A stretch of DNA of 5,919 nt from an uncultured Clostridia bacterium (GTDB lineage Bacteria > Bacillota > Clostridia > TANB77 > CAG-508), in the NCBI GenBank assembly GCA_947595555.1, contig CANQES010000084.1, positions 1 through 5,919 on the forward strand, given 5' to 3'. Shown in pieces: positions 4,365 through 5,919 of this stretch. Positions within the stretch are counted from its first letter, which is position 1; each line of letters begins with the position of its first letter. The notes under the pieces were generated by a model. The model was not told the DNA's origin and ran no database searches. It saw nothing but the letters and a program-made list of their open reading frames with translations. Both the position numbers and the translations under genes were made by a program.

Positions 4365-4721
4365 TTAATTTTTTAGTTCTTTTTGCATATATATAATATG
4401 TTGTTTTATTTTTAACAACTCATTATCAATATTTTGAATATCTTTTGTAAAATATTCTATCATTTCATCAACTTCAGTTTCATTTAATTCACTTGTACCT
4501 AATTCTCCATAAAGCAATTTTTCAGCTAAAACTTTTTTCTTATTTTCTTCTTCAAACTTTTCCTTTAAATTACTATTATATATAGAATTACTATTTTTTT
4601 GTTCTTGTTCAATAGTATTTATTTCATTTATGGTATATGTTTTTTCTTTGAAAAATAAACTTCTGAAAAATTTTTTAATTTTATACCATAATCCATTTGT
4701 TGGAATTAATTCATTATTCAT
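4365..4721 (-). CDS. Hypothetical 118-aa basic / coiled-coil protein
   Basis: I do not recognise a named family. Residues 11-26 (LWYKIKKFFRSLFFKE) are aromatic and basic, like an amphipathic membrane- or nucleic-acid-contacting helix, but too short and charged to span a membrane. A polar Asn/Ser/Lys linker follows. Residues 50-118 are helical with heptad spacing, including LAEKLLYGELGTSELN and IQNIDNELLKIKQHIIYMQK. The ATG has AAGGAG (4731-4736) 9 nt upstream. The SD lies within what appears to be the lost tail of the helicase gene, and the ancestral helicase stop (4714-4716) overlaps this start region, so the two genes were probably translationally coupled. The terminator right after it makes it the last gene of the operon. 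It is probably a small partner of the helicase; its biochemical role is unknown. Confidence 0.8.
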   Translation of the reverse strand: MNNELIPTNGLWYKIKKFFRSLFFKEKTYTINEINTIEQEQKNSNSIYNSNLKEKFEEENKKKVLAEKLLYGELGTSELNETEVDEMIEYFTKDIQNIDNELLKIKQHIIYMQKELKN

Positions 4722-4767
4722 TATAATCTACTCCTTGTTCTTGAGTATCCTTAGCTAATTTTCCTTT
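4714..4767 (-). pseudogene. Apparent lost C-terminal tail of the helicase
   Basis: After the helicase TAA (4768-4770) the same frame continues open for 17 codons, KGKLAKDTQEQGVDYNE, to a second TAA (4714-4716) that overlaps the start region of the 118-aa gene. The stretch has coding-like composition and gives the tight gene overlap expected in such operons. A single nonsense change creating TAA at 4768-4770 would explain it. Chance readthrough over 17 codons is possible. Confidence 0.4.
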
Positions 4768-5919
4768 TTAAATTGATAATTGCTGTTCGTAATCTTGTTC
4801 TAATTTTTTTGCTTCTTCTAATGCTTTTCTTTTTTCTAAATCTTGTCTAATTAAGATAGCAAGTTCTTGTTGCTTTTTAGTACCACATTGCATATCTAAC
4901 TCGCTTATTATATCTAAAACTTCATCTATTTCTGGATGTTCTTCTTTAAATTTTTCCCTTTCTTCTTCTGTTTCTAAACTCATATATGGTTTGATTAAAT
5001 TTTGTCTAATATTAGACAAAGCTTGTCCTAATCTTTTTTCTTCTTCATTTTTTGCTGTTTGAGAAGGTGGCTTCGTTCCTCCTGATTGCTCTATCCATGC
5101 TTTTATTGCTCTTGCATTAGTTAAATAACTACTTCTATCTATAATTCCTTGTGCTTCGTTTAATAATTTCAAAAAATCTTTGGTTTCCCCTTGTATTCTA
5201 AAAATATCTATATCTTCTATATCACCCTGTGGTCCATCTTCATGTCCACCATTAATATCATCATTACCTCCATGATTTCCATTTGTTCTTTTATTAATTT
5301 CTGCATCTAAGTTATTTTTTAAATAATTATTTACTAAATCAAACACTATTGTTTTTTCTCTTGAAGTATCAGAAGACAATGCTCTACCTAATTGTTGCAA
5401 ATAGATAATTCTTGAATCTGTTGGTCTTGCCATAATGACCCCTGAAATATCTTCTACATGTAATCCTTCATTTAACATTTCAATAGAAAATAATAATTTT
5501 AAATGCTCTGATTTTGAATTTTCAAAAGTCTCTATACTTTTTCTATTATCATTTTCTGTATATCCTTCACCAGAAAACACCGAATATATTTCTGGATTAT
5601 CATCAATAGCTCCAAACCATTCTTTTGCCTTACTCATTAATTCATCCATATGTGCTTTATCTTTGCAAAAAATAATATACTTTCCGTCTTTCTTTTTTAT
5701 GTTTTTGGCAAATAGCTCTGGTACTCCATCAGCTTGATCTACTATCTTTCTCATTTTTTCATATCTATCTTGTAGTTCTTTTTTCTTTTGCTCATCACTG
5801 CAATTTGCTATTGCAGTTCTTATTCCCTCTAAATGTTCACCCAAAGCATAATCACATTTTACATATGTTGGTGCTTTTACTATTCTATCTCTTAATGCTT
5901 CTACTAATGTTAATTCATA
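4768..5919 (-). CDS. SF2 DEAD/DEAH-box helicase, C-terminal part (start outside window)
   Basis: The frame is open to the window edge (first visible codon 5917-5919), giving 383 residues. A TTG at 5842-5844 is internal: upstream codons read YELTLVEALRDRIVKAPTYV, the usual link between the two RecA-like domains in this type of helicase. The ATP-binding domain (Walker A, DEAH) therefore lies outside. Visible are motif IV (KYIIFCKDKAHMDEL, about 80-94), motif V (LLFSIEMLNEGLHVEDI, about 142-158) and motif VI (YLQQLGRALSSD, about 173-184, with the arginine finger). An acidic Gly/Asn/Asp linker (about 210-240) follows, then a helicase-associated region (AIKAWIEQSGGTKPP, then LGQALSNIRQNLIKPYMSL, about 271-315) and a coiled-coil C-terminus. 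It would unwind or remodel nucleic acid with ATP, probably for the resident mobile element. It is followed by the 118-aa gene in the same operon. Confidence 0.88.
   Translation of the reverse strand, partial: YELTLVEALRDRIVKAPTYVKCDYALGEHLEGIRTAIANCSDEQKKKELQDRYEKMRKIVDQADGVPELFAKNIKKKDGKYIIFCKDKAHMDELMSKAKEWFGAIDDNPEIYSVFSGEGYTENDNRKSIETFENSKSEHLKLLFSIEMLNEGLHVEDISGVIMARPTDSRIIYLQQLGRALSSDTSREKTIVFDLVNNYLKNNLDAEINKRTNGNHGGNDDINGGHEDGPQGDIEDIDIFRIQGETKDFLKLLNEAQGIIDRSSYLTNARAIKAWIEQSGGTKPPSQTAKNEEEKRLGQALSNIRQNLIKPYMSLETEEEREKFKEEHPEIDEVLDIISELDMQCGTKKQQELAILIRQDLEKRKALEEAKKLEQDYEQQLSI

Noticed and set aside
5435..5737. Plus-strand ORF of 100 codons
   Set aside because: Antisense to the helicase motifs IV and V, with no SD or family features.
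5842..5844. TTG as the start of the helicase gene
   Set aside because: The frame is open upstream to the window edge and encodes a recognisable helicase linker (LTLVEALRDRIVKAPTYV), and no SD precedes the TTG.

Overview
The window reads as low-G+C Bacillota (Firmicutes), most likely a Clostridia-type gut anaerobe. The DNA is very AT-rich, AAGGAG-type Shine-Dalgarno sites are common, TTG starts occur, the standard code fits (TGA is never needed as Trp), and all recognisable products have clostridial relatives. Every gene I can support lies on the minus strand, so transcription runs from high to low coordinates. The content is accessory or mobile in character: a decayed large serine recombinase, a short non-autonomous insertion element, two related secreted-type nuclease genes (one broken), a helicase, and small proteins of unknown function.

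From right to left. (a) 4714-5919: the C-terminal part of an SF2 (DEAD/DEAH) helicase with a helicase-associated C-terminal region, entering from outside the window. An in-frame TAA appears to have removed its last 17 codons. A 118-aa basic/coiled-coil protein follows, ending in a clear intrinsic terminator at 4334-4357. (b) 3926-4300: a three-copy TAGGAGA dyad region, a 41-aa ORF with a TTG start, and the start region of the recombinase with a possible overlapping leader ORF. (c) 2376-3945: a large serine recombinase of the TnpX/TndX type, split by a single-base frameshift near 3474. (d) 1580-2338: a membrane-anchored DNA/RNA non-specific endonuclease with its own promoter inside the end of the recombinase gene. 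(e) 1394-1576: a 167-bp MITE-like element with about 41-bp terminal inverted repeats and a perfect 8-bp target duplication (TAAATATT). (f) 618-1268: a 216-aa protein of unknown function, perhaps with two DUF3006-like segments, with a promoter, a 5'-UTR hairpin and a TTG start. (g) 9-293: an N-terminal fragment of a second nuclease of the same family, which loses frame at an A-run close to the window edge.

Functionally, the helicase/118-aa pair looks like the end of a replication or transfer operon. The recombinase would move an element, and the membrane nuclease and 216-aa protein would be cargo or neighbours. A 13-bp direct repeat (CATTCCGTACTTT) lies at the recombinase start (3943-3955) and where the nuclease fragment loses frame (20-32). 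If it is an attachment core, the 3.9 kb between the copies would be one excisable unit, but this is inference. Several one-base lesions (nuclease fragment, recombinase start, recombinase middle) and one nonsense change point to a decaying island or to indel errors in the assembly. I found no rRNA, tRNA, CRISPR array or recognisable riboswitch.
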